Shown: piece after piece, positions 52,961 to 61,376 of the stretch
Layout of the letters: the number at the start of each line of letters is the position of its first letter
How positions within the stretch are numbered: the stretch's first letter is position 1
Assembly (NCBI RefSeq): GCF_003852525.1
Contig: NZ_QAJL01000003.1
Location: 1,642,061 to 1,706,060, forward strand
Direction of reading: 5' to 3'
Source of the DNA: Pedobacter sp. KBW06
GTDB taxonomy: Bacteria; Bacteroidota; Bacteroidia; Sphingobacteriales; Sphingobacteriaceae
DNA: 64,000 nucleotides
The notes under the pieces: generated by a model
What the model was told of the DNA's origin: nothing
Database searches by the model: none
What the model saw: only the letters and a program-made list of their open reading frames with translations
Made by a program: the position numbers and the translations under genes

Positions 52961-53866
52961 ATGCAAAAGGTAGATCTAACCAGCACCTCCCCACTTTTCT
53001 ATAACCCTACAGGCTTAAAGCGAACCTATGGGGTAATTTTTGATCTGGCAAACGGAGAAAAAAAACTGCATGTTCATTTCGAGGTTGTCATAAAATACCT
53101 GGGAAAGCTTCAGGACCAATATCTTTTGATAGAAATGGATAAAAAGGACGTTTTTATCAATAATCAGATGCCCGAGAATACAATTGACCAGTTCACGGCT
53201 GCCTGTGGTGCCATATTATATCCACTGGAGGTCATCACCAGCAGCCATGGTGAGTTTCTTGGCATCAACAATAAAAAGGCGATACGGGAAAGGTGGGAAG
53301 AGAAAAAGCCGAAACTACAACAGTATTACAAGGGGGAAAAAGCAGAAGAAATTTTCACCTATATGGACCTTGCCCTGGGCAGTGATCACCACCTGGTGAA
53401 TTCCGTATTTGAGGATCAGTTTGTGGCACTTTATTTTTCTAAAGCCATTGCCATCAGTCATAAGATCGGCCTTGAAACTTTCGAAATCTCGATTCCCGGG
53501 CTTCCTTACACGAGGGCGGTAAAATACGAAATCAAACAGGAAACAGACGGGAGTCCAACAGATAACGGAACTATTCAGCTCTCACAAAAAGGGCACTGTA
53601 CCGATGAACGGGACCAGATTGATCCTGGTAAAGGTGAGGTAAACCTGCGTTACTCTCTGTACCGTAAAGACCATACGATCAATTCGATCACCGGAAGTTT
53701 CGACCTCTTTACAAAAGGAACCTTAAGGGCCATTCAGGTACAGGTATATCACTTAAGGGAAAAAGATGAAGCGGGAACAGCAGCGTTACAAGACAACAAA
53801 GAAGAAGAAGAAGAAGAAAAGAAAGTAGAAAAAAAGCGCAGAAGCTTTTTTTCATTTCTTGATTAA
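52961..53866 (+). CDS. Unknown VgrG-linked protein, possible effector adaptor
   Basis: A 301-residue soluble protein without signal peptide or membrane helix. The first ~275 residues look like an alternating alpha/beta fold that I cannot assign. The C-terminal ~25 residues switch to low complexity, with six glutamates encoded by (GAA)6 at 53801-53818, then Lys/Arg, and end RRSFFSFLD. It starts 14 nt after vgrG and ends 15 nt before the DUF4280 gene. By position it could be an adaptor or chaperone loading cargo on the spike (inference). It could also be an effector itself. Confidence 0.82.
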   Translation: MQKVDLTSTSPLFYNPTGLKRTYGVIFDLANGEKKLHVHFEVVIKYLGKLQDQYLLIEMDKKDVFINNQMPENTIDQFTAACGAILYPLEVITSSHGEFLGINNKKAIRERWEEKKPKLQQYYKGEKAEEIFTYMDLALGSDHHLVNSVFEDQFVALYFSKAIAISHKIGLETFEISIPGLPYTRAVKYEIKQETDGSPTDNGTIQLSQKGHCTDERDQIDPGKGEVNLRYSLYRKDHTINSITGSFDLFTKGTLRAIQVQVYHLREKDEAGTAALQDNKEEEEEEKKVEKKRRSFFSFLD

Positions 53867-53881
53867 ATAATTCAGAGCACT

Positions 53882-54367
53882 ATGAGTGAGAAACATTTAG
53901 TATGTCAGGGCGCCATTTGCGAATGTAAATTCGGTTCTACACCGGATCAGCTCATGGTCCTTTCGCAGAAAAAACATTATATCAACGACGAACAGGGCTC
54001 CGAGAAGCCACTGGGTAACACCATGGACCTCGGGCAACCCTTTAAGGCAAAAACTTTTGGCAGCTGCAAGTTAATGAACAATGCAAAATGTAGTCCGGCG
54101 ATTACGGCCTGGTTAAAATTTTACGAGAACGTGGTGCTCGACAACGGTGGAAAACTGTTGCTCGAAAACAGCAAAGGAACCTGTGCAGTTGCCGGGGCAC
54201 CCTGTGTGGAGTTCACTTTTCACGGACAAACTGCTGCAGTTTCCAGTCAGAATACAAAAAAAGCAGAGGAGGATAGTTCCAGTTACCTGAACCCACTGAT
54301 GAACGTAACGAAGATAGCCGATAAACTTTTCCGATTTGACCTTCCGGCAGCAGCGGATAACCTATAG
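53882..54367 (+). CDS. DUF4280 PAAR-like spike-tip protein
   Basis: A 161-residue cysteine-rich protein with the DUF4280 pattern: C8 in HLVCQGAICECKFG (with C13, C15), C62 and C70 in SCKLMNNAKCSPAI, and C101 and C108 in GTCAVAGAPCVEF. DUF4280 proteins are PAAR-like and are thought to sharpen the VgrG tip, possibly with a metal ion. The C-terminal ~40 residues are a flexible extension. It ends 2 nt before the 977-residue gene, the arrangement expected for a tip followed by its cargo. Confidence 0.9.
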   Translation: MSEKHLVCQGAICECKFGSTPDQLMVLSQKKHYINDEQGSEKPLGNTMDLGQPFKAKTFGSCKLMNNAKCSPAITAWLKFYENVVLDNGGKLLLENSKGTCAVAGAPCVEFTFHGQTAAVSSQNTKKAEEDSSSYLNPLMNVTKIADKLFRFDLPAAADNL

Positions 54368-54369
54368 AT

Positions 54370-57303
54370 ATGCGTATAATTAAAGAAGTAAAGATAAACG
54401 TTAGTCCTACCAAAGGAGTAGTGAACCGTGCAACGAATCAACTCACACTTTACGCTGCCGGCGATTTTAATGTGGAGGTAACGACTACCGGAGAAGAAGA
54501 GCCGGGTCCTATAGTGATTACCGCCAACCGGATCAAGGGTAAGAAAAAAAAACCTGGAACACCTGAAAAACCTCCGGTTGAACCGGTTCCTGAAATGGAT
54601 TGGATCTGGAGCAGTCTTGGTGGTAAATCAAGCTTTCAAAGTATCGATAGGAACGCCAAATTATTTGGCCCTAAATTACAGATCAATTTCCCTAAGGTCA
54701 TGGAAGGCGGGGGGCTGGTCTGGCTAGAGCCTTTTGTTCCTGGAACCGAACCTACAAATAAAGCACCCAACGGCTATTTTATCTCCGCCAAAGGGGAGCC
54801 TAAAATCCTTTCCGCAGTATGGCGGGAATACAGCAAGAATAACGATGGCAGGATCATCAATGGTTCCTTAAAAAAAATCAACCAGAGTGTACAGCTCCAT
54901 GTTTATACACAGGCCATGTACGGTCATGACCTGCAGATCACCCTGATGGACCATGATACTTTCGATCCCAACGATATGTTGATCATTGACCAGAAATCCC
55001 AGTATGGTGCACCGGTCGCATTTTTCACTACTGAAGTCAGGGTTCATCAAATGTTGCCTGATGAAGAGAAATCCAAATTAAGGGTTGCCTCTACCCTTGC
55101 CCAGAGAGATGCTTCAAAGCCCAAGGTACTGACCGATACGAGTAAATACCATGTCCAGAAAACGGTAATAGATGTCTACCTTGAAGAAGGATGGCTGATT
55201 AATGGTGGAAGTCGTTTGCAAATTTATCCTAAAGTGAGAGGAATAGGCCGGGCCAAAGAAGAGGAATTTACAGACGCCTTTATCAATGTTCAGGGAGTGG
55301 CGAAAGAAGAATCTGCCTTAACCTTTTCCGGCAATAACCCCGTTGTGGTAGACTATATCCCTACGGAGATCGGCACTTACCATGCCTGTAAATATACAGG
55401 AATCACTTTATTGATCCCTGAGAAAGATGAAGTGAGTCAAAAGGACATCGTAAAAGATGTTATTCTCTACGAACAAAACGGCACTTACCGGAACATGAGA
55501 GAGTTTGAAGTGGTGGTAGGGGAAACCAAAAATGCCAAGAAAATCAGCATCAGGCTCGACAACCTGGAAACGCTGGAAAGTGATTGTTCTCAGCCTCAGG
55601 GGCAAAAACATAAAGGAAATGTCATGAGAATGGTTGGCTATCCTGAAAGTTCCATTGGTAAGAGTAAACCAGGGGCTGTTGTGGAAAAAAGCAAATGGAG
55701 TTCTACGTGGAAACATGGGTTTGAAGGCTTTGGTTTAGGGAAGACAGAAGAACATGCCTCAACAACGGGCGAGAATGCGCTGGAAATCCTGACCAGCACG
55801 GATGCTTTATTCGAATTCAATGCCAGATACATTTACAACAAGCAGCAGTTGAACCTGGCAGGTTTAGCCATACACTGGATTTTCAGGTATTTCTGGATCG
55901 GCAAAAATGTGCTCATCGAACCTTACGTGGTGCTGGCCAGAACCTGCCGGCATCAGCGGGAAATAAAAATATTCACTTATCCTGATGTTTCCTGGGAAAT
56001 TGCACTGGAGTTTAAATCCAGCAGGTCTAAAAAGAAAGCAACCTATAGCCCCTTACCTGCCCCTCCTACTCCTCCAATTAAATTTAAACTCGGACTGGAA
56101 TGGGAAATTACACTTGCACTGCATGCCAAATGGGATGACGGAGAGAAACTAGACCTTGCTGAAGACCTGAAAGACAACATCTTAAAAAAGATAAAGACCT
56201 TTACAGAGATTGCTGACATGGTCAAAAGCATTTTCAATGGAGAGCAAAACAGCAACACTTCAGAACATACCCAGCCGGATGCTGCAGCCAGGGAAAGGTT
56301 AAAAGAGGCCAGAAAGAAGTTTGGCACCGAGCAGGACGAAGCCGCTCAGAAAAGAGCAGATCTGCTTCGCCTGAAACAGCAGGTGGAGGATAGCAAAGAC
56401 AAAGTAAAGGCAAATTCTGCCGATAAAAACAGTGACGAATACAAAGATGCGAGGTCCGAACAGAAAGACCTTTTCAATAGTGTCTCAGACCTCAAGAGGT
56501 CGGTTGTAGGTTTTGATGTAGAATGGCCGGAGATCGCCTTATCCTTCAGCTGGTGCAGGGTAAACACCAATGCAAAACAACGACAGGACCTTCGCAATCA
56601 AACCGGTATTTTACTAAGTGGCAGCGTTGAAGCCAAACCATTGATCGGACTGTCTGCTTATCTGGACTTCCTGGCATTGATCCAAAGGGCACACCCGATC
56701 GCACTGGCCGTAATCGCGGCAGTCGACCTGAGCATGAAACTCATCGGAGATGGCAGTAAAATTGTTTGTGAGCTTCGTGCAAAAGGAACCATCGGTGGAA
56801 AACTGGAAGGTTTCTTTAATACCGTAACGAAGGAAAACTCGTTTAACAAGGTAGACCAAGCCAATAACGCAAAGCCTCTGGCGACCATTAACGGCGACCT
56901 TGAGTTTACCCTTCTTGTACAGATTAAAATTGAAGTCAGAAAAGATTATGTACTCGTACAGGTTCAGGGAAGCGTGGAAGCCAGTCTGGAAGCCAAAGCA
57001 AAGTTCTCCGGAAGGGGAACTGTTGGCTATGACGACAAGGGATTTTATACCCAGTATTATGGTAACTTCGCCGGACTGGAAGTCGTAGGTAAAGCCAAGA
57101 TCAGTGGACAGGTAAGTGGGAAAAAGTACAAAGACCCCGTACCTCCTCCTCCGGCAGGTGCTGCTCCTCCTTCCGCCGAAGAAGCAAAAAAGCCTACAGA
57201 AACCTCTTCTGCCGGAAAAGTTAACCTGGAAAAATCAATTAAATACCAGGCGATTGATAAGCAGGATGAAAAGGAACTGGGTAGATTATACCTGGGAATA
57301 TGA
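54370..57303 (+). CDS. Large unknown protein, candidate T6SS effector
   Basis: A 977-residue protein of no family I recognise. A short N-domain with IVITANRIKGKKKKPG and a Pro-rich linker (57-76) leads to a beta-rich region (~80-500). Hydrophobic segments lie at ~500-525 (IHWIFRYFWIGKNVLIEPY) and ~767-790 (LIQRAHPIALAVIAAVDL). A charged helical, probably coiled-coil stretch is at ~636-711. The C-terminal ~150 residues alternate like amphipathic beta-strands (VRKDYVLVQVQGSVEASLEA) before a Pro-rich tail. There is no signal peptide. Position between a PAAR-like gene and a lipoprotein suggests an injected, possibly membrane-acting, effector (inference). A run of nine A is at 54544-54552. Confidence 0.8.
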   Translation: MRIIKEVKINVSPTKGVVNRATNQLTLYAAGDFNVEVTTTGEEEPGPIVITANRIKGKKKKPGTPEKPPVEPVPEMDWIWSSLGGKSSFQSIDRNAKLFGPKLQINFPKVMEGGGLVWLEPFVPGTEPTNKAPNGYFISAKGEPKILSAVWREYSKNNDGRIINGSLKKINQSVQLHVYTQAMYGHDLQITLMDHDTFDPNDMLIIDQKSQYGAPVAFFTTEVRVHQMLPDEEKSKLRVASTLAQRDASKPKVLTDTSKYHVQKTVIDVYLEEGWLINGGSRLQIYPKVRGIGRAKEEEFTDAFINVQGVAKEESALTFSGNNPVVVDYIPTEIGTYHACKYTGITLLIPEKDEVSQKDIVKDVILYEQNGTYRNMREFEVVVGETKNAKKISIRLDNLETLESDCSQPQGQKHKGNVMRMVGYPESSIGKSKPGAVVEKSKWSSTWKHGFEGFGLGKTEEHASTTGENALEILTSTDALFEFNARYIYNKQQLNLAGLAIHWIFRYFWIGKNVLIEPYVVLARTCRHQREIKIFTYPDVSWEIALEFKSSRSKKKATYSPLPAPPTPPIKFKLGLEWEITLALHAKWDDGEKLDLAEDLKDNILKKIKTFTEIADMVKSIFNGEQNSNTSEHTQPDAAARERLKEARKKFGTEQDEAAQKRADLLRLKQQVEDSKDKVKANSADKNSDEYKDARSEQKDLFNSVSDLKRSVVGFDVEWPEIALSFSWCRVNTNAKQRQDLRNQTGILLSGSVEAKPLIGLSAYLDFLALIQRAHPIALAVIAAVDLSMKLIGDGSKIVCELRAKGTIGGKLEGFFNTVTKENSFNKVDQANNAKPLATINGDLEFTLLVQIKIEVRKDYVLVQVQGSVEASLEAKAKFSGRGTVGYDDKGFYTQYYGNFAGLEVVGKAKISGQVSGKKYKDPVPPPPAGAAPPSAEEAKKPTETSSAGKVNLEKSIKYQAIDKQDEKELGRLYLGI

Positions 57304-57327
57304 TCGAATCAACTCAATAACCATAAA

Positions 57328-58278
57328 ATGAAAAAAACAATTCTGTATTTATTAATTGGCTGCTCACTGGCATCCTGTGCACAAGAAAAGAAAAAAATGA
57401 ACGATAATTTAATTCCGGATTTATACAAAGAAGTAAAGTTTAAAGATCAAAAAATCAGCTACCGTGCCGGTATTCAGGTGGGTGCTTCCAATTTCGTTTT
57501 ATTGATCAATGATGTTCCGGTAGCTCAGAATTTTGAAGAAGCAGGCGGTACTTTTAACACCAGTGCCCCTATTAACGACATGATCCTGAAAAGCGGAAAA
57601 CAACACTTTAAACTCATCTTATACCCTGGTTTTAAAAACAGCCAGCCACTGACTGCCTTATCTGAAAATGTGCTTGCGAAAATCACCATCGAAGGTTTAA
57701 AATATGAAGGAGAAGGGGTAAAAACCGTGGTGGAGCCTTTCACTATTCTTGAAATCGGTGAAAATGGCAAGGCTTTTACTGAAAAAGGAAAACCCACTGC
57801 CATTTATGAAGGAACATTTGATGCCAAAGTTCCTTACGACCTGACTGCCTGGTCGAAAAGCAAAGACCTTAGAAAGGAAGATCCGAAAGTCCTGGAAAAA
57901 GAGGTACTCGCCTTTTATCAGCAATACATCAACATCGTAAAAAATAAAGATGCTGGCGCACTGGCCAAACTGGTTTATAAAAAAGAAAAGAATTATGCCC
58001 AGGCCTTGTTTCTGGATCGGGAAGGCACCCAAAATCAATGGGACTCCTACCTGGAACTGGTAAAAGACCCTACACTAGTGATGGAGCCTGTAGAAAAATA
58101 TAAAATGAATTTTTATGCAAATGGCCGTCTTGTGACCCTTGAGCGCATAGATTATCCCAATATTGGTGAACCCGCATTGCGTTCTGAATCCAAAGAGAAT
58201 GGAAGAGCAGTCGTGGGCTTTTATTTCTGCCAATTGCATAAACCGGAAGGCAGTAACACCCTCGAACTTATTCATTAA
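57328..58278 (+). CDS. Unknown lipoprotein, candidate cognate immunity protein
   Basis: A 316-residue predicted lipoprotein. The signal MKKTILYLLIGCSLASC ends in lipobox L14-A15-S16-C17. The positions after Cys (AQEKKK) lack the acidic run typical of surface-exported Bacteroidota lipoproteins, so a periplasm-facing location is likely. Residues ~40-150 look like a beta-sandwich, ~190-310 like an alpha/beta domain (FYQQYINIVKNKDAGALAKLV). I recognise no family. It starts 24 nt after the 977-residue gene and ends the cluster at a strong terminator, the expected place for an immunity gene (inference). Confidence 0.82.
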   Translation: MKKTILYLLIGCSLASCAQEKKKMNDNLIPDLYKEVKFKDQKISYRAGIQVGASNFVLLINDVPVAQNFEEAGGTFNTSAPINDMILKSGKQHFKLILYPGFKNSQPLTALSENVLAKITIEGLKYEGEGVKTVVEPFTILEIGENGKAFTEKGKPTAIYEGTFDAKVPYDLTAWSKSKDLRKEDPKVLEKEVLAFYQQYINIVKNKDAGALAKLVYKKEKNYAQALFLDREGTQNQWDSYLELVKDPTLVMEPVEKYKMNFYANGRLVTLERIDYPNIGEPALRSESKENGRAVVGFYFCQLHKPEGSNTLELIH

Positions 58279-58295
58279 TTCTATACCCGTTATCC

Positions 58296-58333
58296 AAAAA
58301 ACCACCTCACATGTATTTGTAAGGTGGTTTTTT
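58296..58333 (+). terminator. Terminator closing the VgrG cluster
   Basis: AAAAAACCACCT (58296-58307) pairs perfectly with AGGTGGTTTTTT (58322-58333) around a 14-nt loop. It isolates the cluster from the following SusC/SusD-like operon. Confidence 0.92.
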
Positions 58334-58362
58334 CGTTTAGAACCATCTATTTCAGATATCTC

Positions 58363-58392
58363 TTGACTTTTTTATAAGAATTCTTACCTTTG
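58363..58392 (+). promoter_or_regulatory. Complete Bacteroidota promoter of the second susC/susD-like operon
   Basis: TTG (58363-58365), exactly 19 nt, then TACCTTTG (58385-58392). This is the only promoter in the window seen with both boxes at consensus spacing. Transcription should begin about 58397-58400, giving a leader of roughly 100 nt. Confidence 0.75.
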
Positions 58393-58406
58393 CGGCCGAT
58401 TAGTCT

Positions 58407-58427
58407 TATTTAGACTTAAACTAAATA
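58407..58427 (+). promoter_or_regulatory. Palindromic operator downstream of the promoter
   Basis: TATTTAG-ACTTAAA-CTAAATA, two perfect 7-nt arms, sits about 15 nt past the -7 box, where a bound repressor would block transcription. The AT-rich form resembles metal-regulator (Fur-like) operators, but I cannot assign the regulator from sequence alone. Confidence 0.5.
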
Positions 58428-58496
58428 GCTATCCAAATCTCCGGGGCTTTCTCAGGAGGGGTACCATCGTTTCCGCGAACAATTAGAATACACAAT

Positions 58497-61340
58497 ATGA
58501 ATAGATTTTTTACCATTTTAGGACTCACTATGCTCCTTTGCACTGCTGCACATGCGCAGCTGATCAAAGGCACCATATATGATAAGCATACAGGAGAGAG
58601 CATCATCGGGGCAAGCATTGCCATCAAAGAGCGCCCGGGAAAGGGAGTAATGGCCGATGAAAAAGGACAATTCAGCATCCAGCTTCAATCCGGAGAAACC
58701 ATGATCGTTAAAATGGTCGGTTATAAAACCTACCAAAAGCAGTACCAGAGCAAAGATGGACAGCAACTGGCCATTTATCTTGAATCCGGGCTCGCTTTAA
58801 ATGAAGTGATGGTGACCGCCAGTTTGGCAAATTCAAGAAGTAAAAAAGCAATTGGAACGAACGTAGACCATATTGATGCCGCAGCTGTTGCCGCAACAAG
58901 TAACCCATCTTCCCTTGCTGACATTGTAAATGGAAGAATCAGTGGTGCACAGGTTTTCAATACCAACGGTAAAGTAGGAATGCCCATTCGCTTTGACATC
59001 CGCTCTGCGGCAACGTTCAGCATGGAGCGTGATCCGCTGATCTTTATCGACGGTGTGCGTTACAACAACAGCAACACTGCCGACGTCAACTCTTCACAGG
59101 AGGCGATGAGTGCATTAAACGACCTGCCTTTAAATGACATTGCTTCGATCGATGTCATCAAAGGTCCTGCTGCTGCTGCCTCTTACGGTGCAGAAGCAGC
59201 AAATGGTGTAGTCATTATTCAGACCAAACGCGGATTAAGCGGACAAAAAGGAATTGCCGTAAATGTAAAATATACTGCCGGTTTCAGTGAACTGGCCAAA
59301 AAGTACGATCAGTTTGTCAACAATGCCCCCTTGAATGACTTCTTCAGAAAAGGATCAGAGCAACAATTGTACGCCAATCTAACTGCACAGCTGGATCAGA
59401 GCAACAGCATTTTCTTCTCTGCAAATACCAATAAAAATGCAGGTATTGTTCCGGGAAACCAGGACAACAGACAAACTTTCCGTACGGGTTACGACCTGGT
59501 AAAAGACCGTTTCAAATTATCTGTTACTGCGGGTTATGTGAAAGGAAAGCTCAGCATTCCTCAATCGGCCTCCGGACGTGATGATGCAATCTGGAACTTA
59601 ATGAGAGACCGTACACCATGGCCTTTTATTTCGGAAGAAACCTGGAGAGCCATTCAAAAACAATACGACAATGACCGTTTTACCGGAAGTGTAAGATTGG
59701 GGTATACCCTTCCATTTGAAATCAAGATGGAAACGCTTGTAGGATTGGACTTAAACCACATTGAAGGCTTAAACTACCTTCCTTACGGTTATCTTCAAGG
59801 CACAAACAACACGGGAGCAAAACAAGTGAGTACCCGCCGTAATCAAAATATGAACTGGGACTTTAAACTGTCCAAAAACTTTGTGTTCAGTCCGAAATGG
59901 CAATTAAATTTAAGTGTACTTTCCCAGCTGACCAGTGCTACAGAACGGGTGAACGGAATCAGTGTCAAGAACTTTGCGGTACCGGGCATCAGTAACATCG
60001 CTTCAGCAGCGGAGATCCTGACCGTAACAGATACGGATTATGAGAAACGTACCCATGGTTTATATGCAGAAGCTTTCCTGAATTACGACAACAAATTGTT
60101 CATCAACGCAGGACTCAGAAGAGATGTTTCCAATATGATTGGCGCCAATGTGGCCAACATCTGGTACCCTACCGTTAGTGTTGCCTACAATGTGGCCGAC
60201 ATGCCTTTCCTGAAAGGTAAAGTGGAGGAATGGAAGTTCAGGGCAGCTTACGGAGAATCCGGCCGCCTGCCTTATCCTAACGACGCCCAAACGGCTTACC
60301 TCGTAGAAGGTTCTTCTTTTGGAACCCTGGTGAGACCTTTGAGAAAAGGAAATCCTGACATCAGACCGGAAAGAACGGGAGAATTGGAAATGGGAACCGA
60401 CATCAGCCTGTTTGGTCAGCGCTTTGGCTTTACCTATTACGAACAACATACCCGTGACGCCATTGTATATACTACGCTATTGCCTTCTTTAGGCTGGCCT
60501 TCCAGCTTAAGCGGCGACTACCCGGAGAACATTGGAAAGATCAGGGGAAGAGGAATTGAAGTCACTTATAATGGCCGTGTATTTACCAGCAGCAATAAAA
60601 AACATAGCCTTGATATCTTCGCCATCTTCAACCATCAATCCAACGAAGTGGTGAACTCAGGCGGCAGGGATATCCTGAATACCGTGAACCTGATCCGTGA
60701 GGGATTGCCTGCTTTTGCCTTTTATTCCAACGTTTCTGAAGGCCCGCTCTTCAATGCAAAAGGGGAATATACCGGCGCTAAAGAAAGTGCTTTAAAAGAA
60801 TTGGGCAAGCCCTTCCCTACTTATAACGGGTCATTCGGATTCGGTCTTCAGTTATTTGAAAACCTTCGTCTGCAATCGTTATTTACCTATTCAAAAGGCG
60901 CGAAAGTGTATAACATTTCACACCGTAACGTAGCAAGTCAGGGAACAAACTTTAAAGCCAAAGAAAGCCTGAAAGAACAACTGGCCACACAAACTCCAGG
61001 CACACCGGATTATATCGCCACTGCAACCCAATTGTCTAAATACGAAGGAACAAGGGGTGATTATATTCAGAAAGCAGATTTCCTGAGGTTGAGCAATTTA
61101 ACCCTTTCTTACGACCTGGGTTCATGGGCAAAGAAACAAAGTAATGGTGTTTTGAAACGTTGTGTAGTTTCTGTGACCGGAAATAACCTTTGGCTCAGCA
61201 GCAATTATGGTGGAGCTGAACCTCAGATCGATTCTCAGGGAGGAAGTAAAAGAACCAGAGGCATTGGTTACCTGTCTTCAGACTGGACCACCGTTCCTGC
61301 TCCCCGCACTTATGCATTTAGTTTAAATATTGGATTTTAA
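58497..61340 (+). CDS. SusC/RagA family TonB-linked outer-membrane transporter (no STN domain)
   Basis: A 947-residue TonB-dependent transporter. The signal MNRFFTILGLTMLLCTAAHA is followed by a carboxypeptidase-like domain (LIKGTIYDKHTGESIIGASI), the plug (~110-230, with SIDVIKGPAAAASYGAEAA and GVVIIQTKRG) and the barrel ending YAFSLNIGF. It lacks the STN domain of the transporter at 14831, so it should not signal through FecR. The palindrome at 58407 suggests simple repression instead. Substrate unknown; iron complexes or a glycan are both possible. Confidence 0.95.
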   Translation: MNRFFTILGLTMLLCTAAHAQLIKGTIYDKHTGESIIGASIAIKERPGKGVMADEKGQFSIQLQSGETMIVKMVGYKTYQKQYQSKDGQQLAIYLESGLALNEVMVTASLANSRSKKAIGTNVDHIDAAAVAATSNPSSLADIVNGRISGAQVFNTNGKVGMPIRFDIRSAATFSMERDPLIFIDGVRYNNSNTADVNSSQEAMSALNDLPLNDIASIDVIKGPAAAASYGAEAANGVVIIQTKRGLSGQKGIAVNVKYTAGFSELAKKYDQFVNNAPLNDFFRKGSEQQLYANLTAQLDQSNSIFFSANTNKNAGIVPGNQDNRQTFRTGYDLVKDRFKLSVTAGYVKGKLSIPQSASGRDDAIWNLMRDRTPWPFISEETWRAIQKQYDNDRFTGSVRLGYTLPFEIKMETLVGLDLNHIEGLNYLPYGYLQGTNNTGAKQVSTRRNQNMNWDFKLSKNFVFSPKWQLNLSVLSQLTSATERVNGISVKNFAVPGISNIASAAEILTVTDTDYEKRTHGLYAEAFLNYDNKLFINAGLRRDVSNMIGANVANIWYPTVSVAYNVADMPFLKGKVEEWKFRAAYGESGRLPYPNDAQTAYLVEGSSFGTLVRPLRKGNPDIRPERTGELEMGTDISLFGQRFGFTYYEQHTRDAIVYTTLLPSLGWPSSLSGDYPENIGKIRGRGIEVTYNGRVFTSSNKKHSLDIFAIFNHQSNEVVNSGGRDILNTVNLIREGLPAFAFYSNVSEGPLFNAKGEYTGAKESALKELGKPFPTYNGSFGFGLQLFENLRLQSLFTYSKGAKVYNISHRNVASQGTNFKAKESLKEQLATQTPGTPDYIATATQLSKYEGTRGDYIQKADFLRLSNLTLSYDLGSWAKKQSNGVLKRCVVSVTGNNLWLSSNYGGAEPQIDSQGGSKRTRGIGYLSSDWTTVPAPRTYAFSLNIGF

Positions 61341-61343
61341 TAA

Positions 61344-61359
61344 AGACTGCCTTCAGTCT
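61344..61359 (+). other. Small intercistronic hairpin between the susC- and susD-like genes
   Basis: AGACTG-CCTT-CAGTCT, a perfect 6-bp stem with a 4-nt loop in the 36-nt gap. With no T-run it is more likely an RNA-stability or attenuation element than a full terminator. Confidence 0.5.
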
Positions 61360-61376
61360 GTTGATATAAATAATTT

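Noticed and set aside
53801..53818. (GAA)6 as a phase-variable switch
   Set aside because: A trinucleotide tract changes length without changing frame, so it cannot switch the gene on or off.
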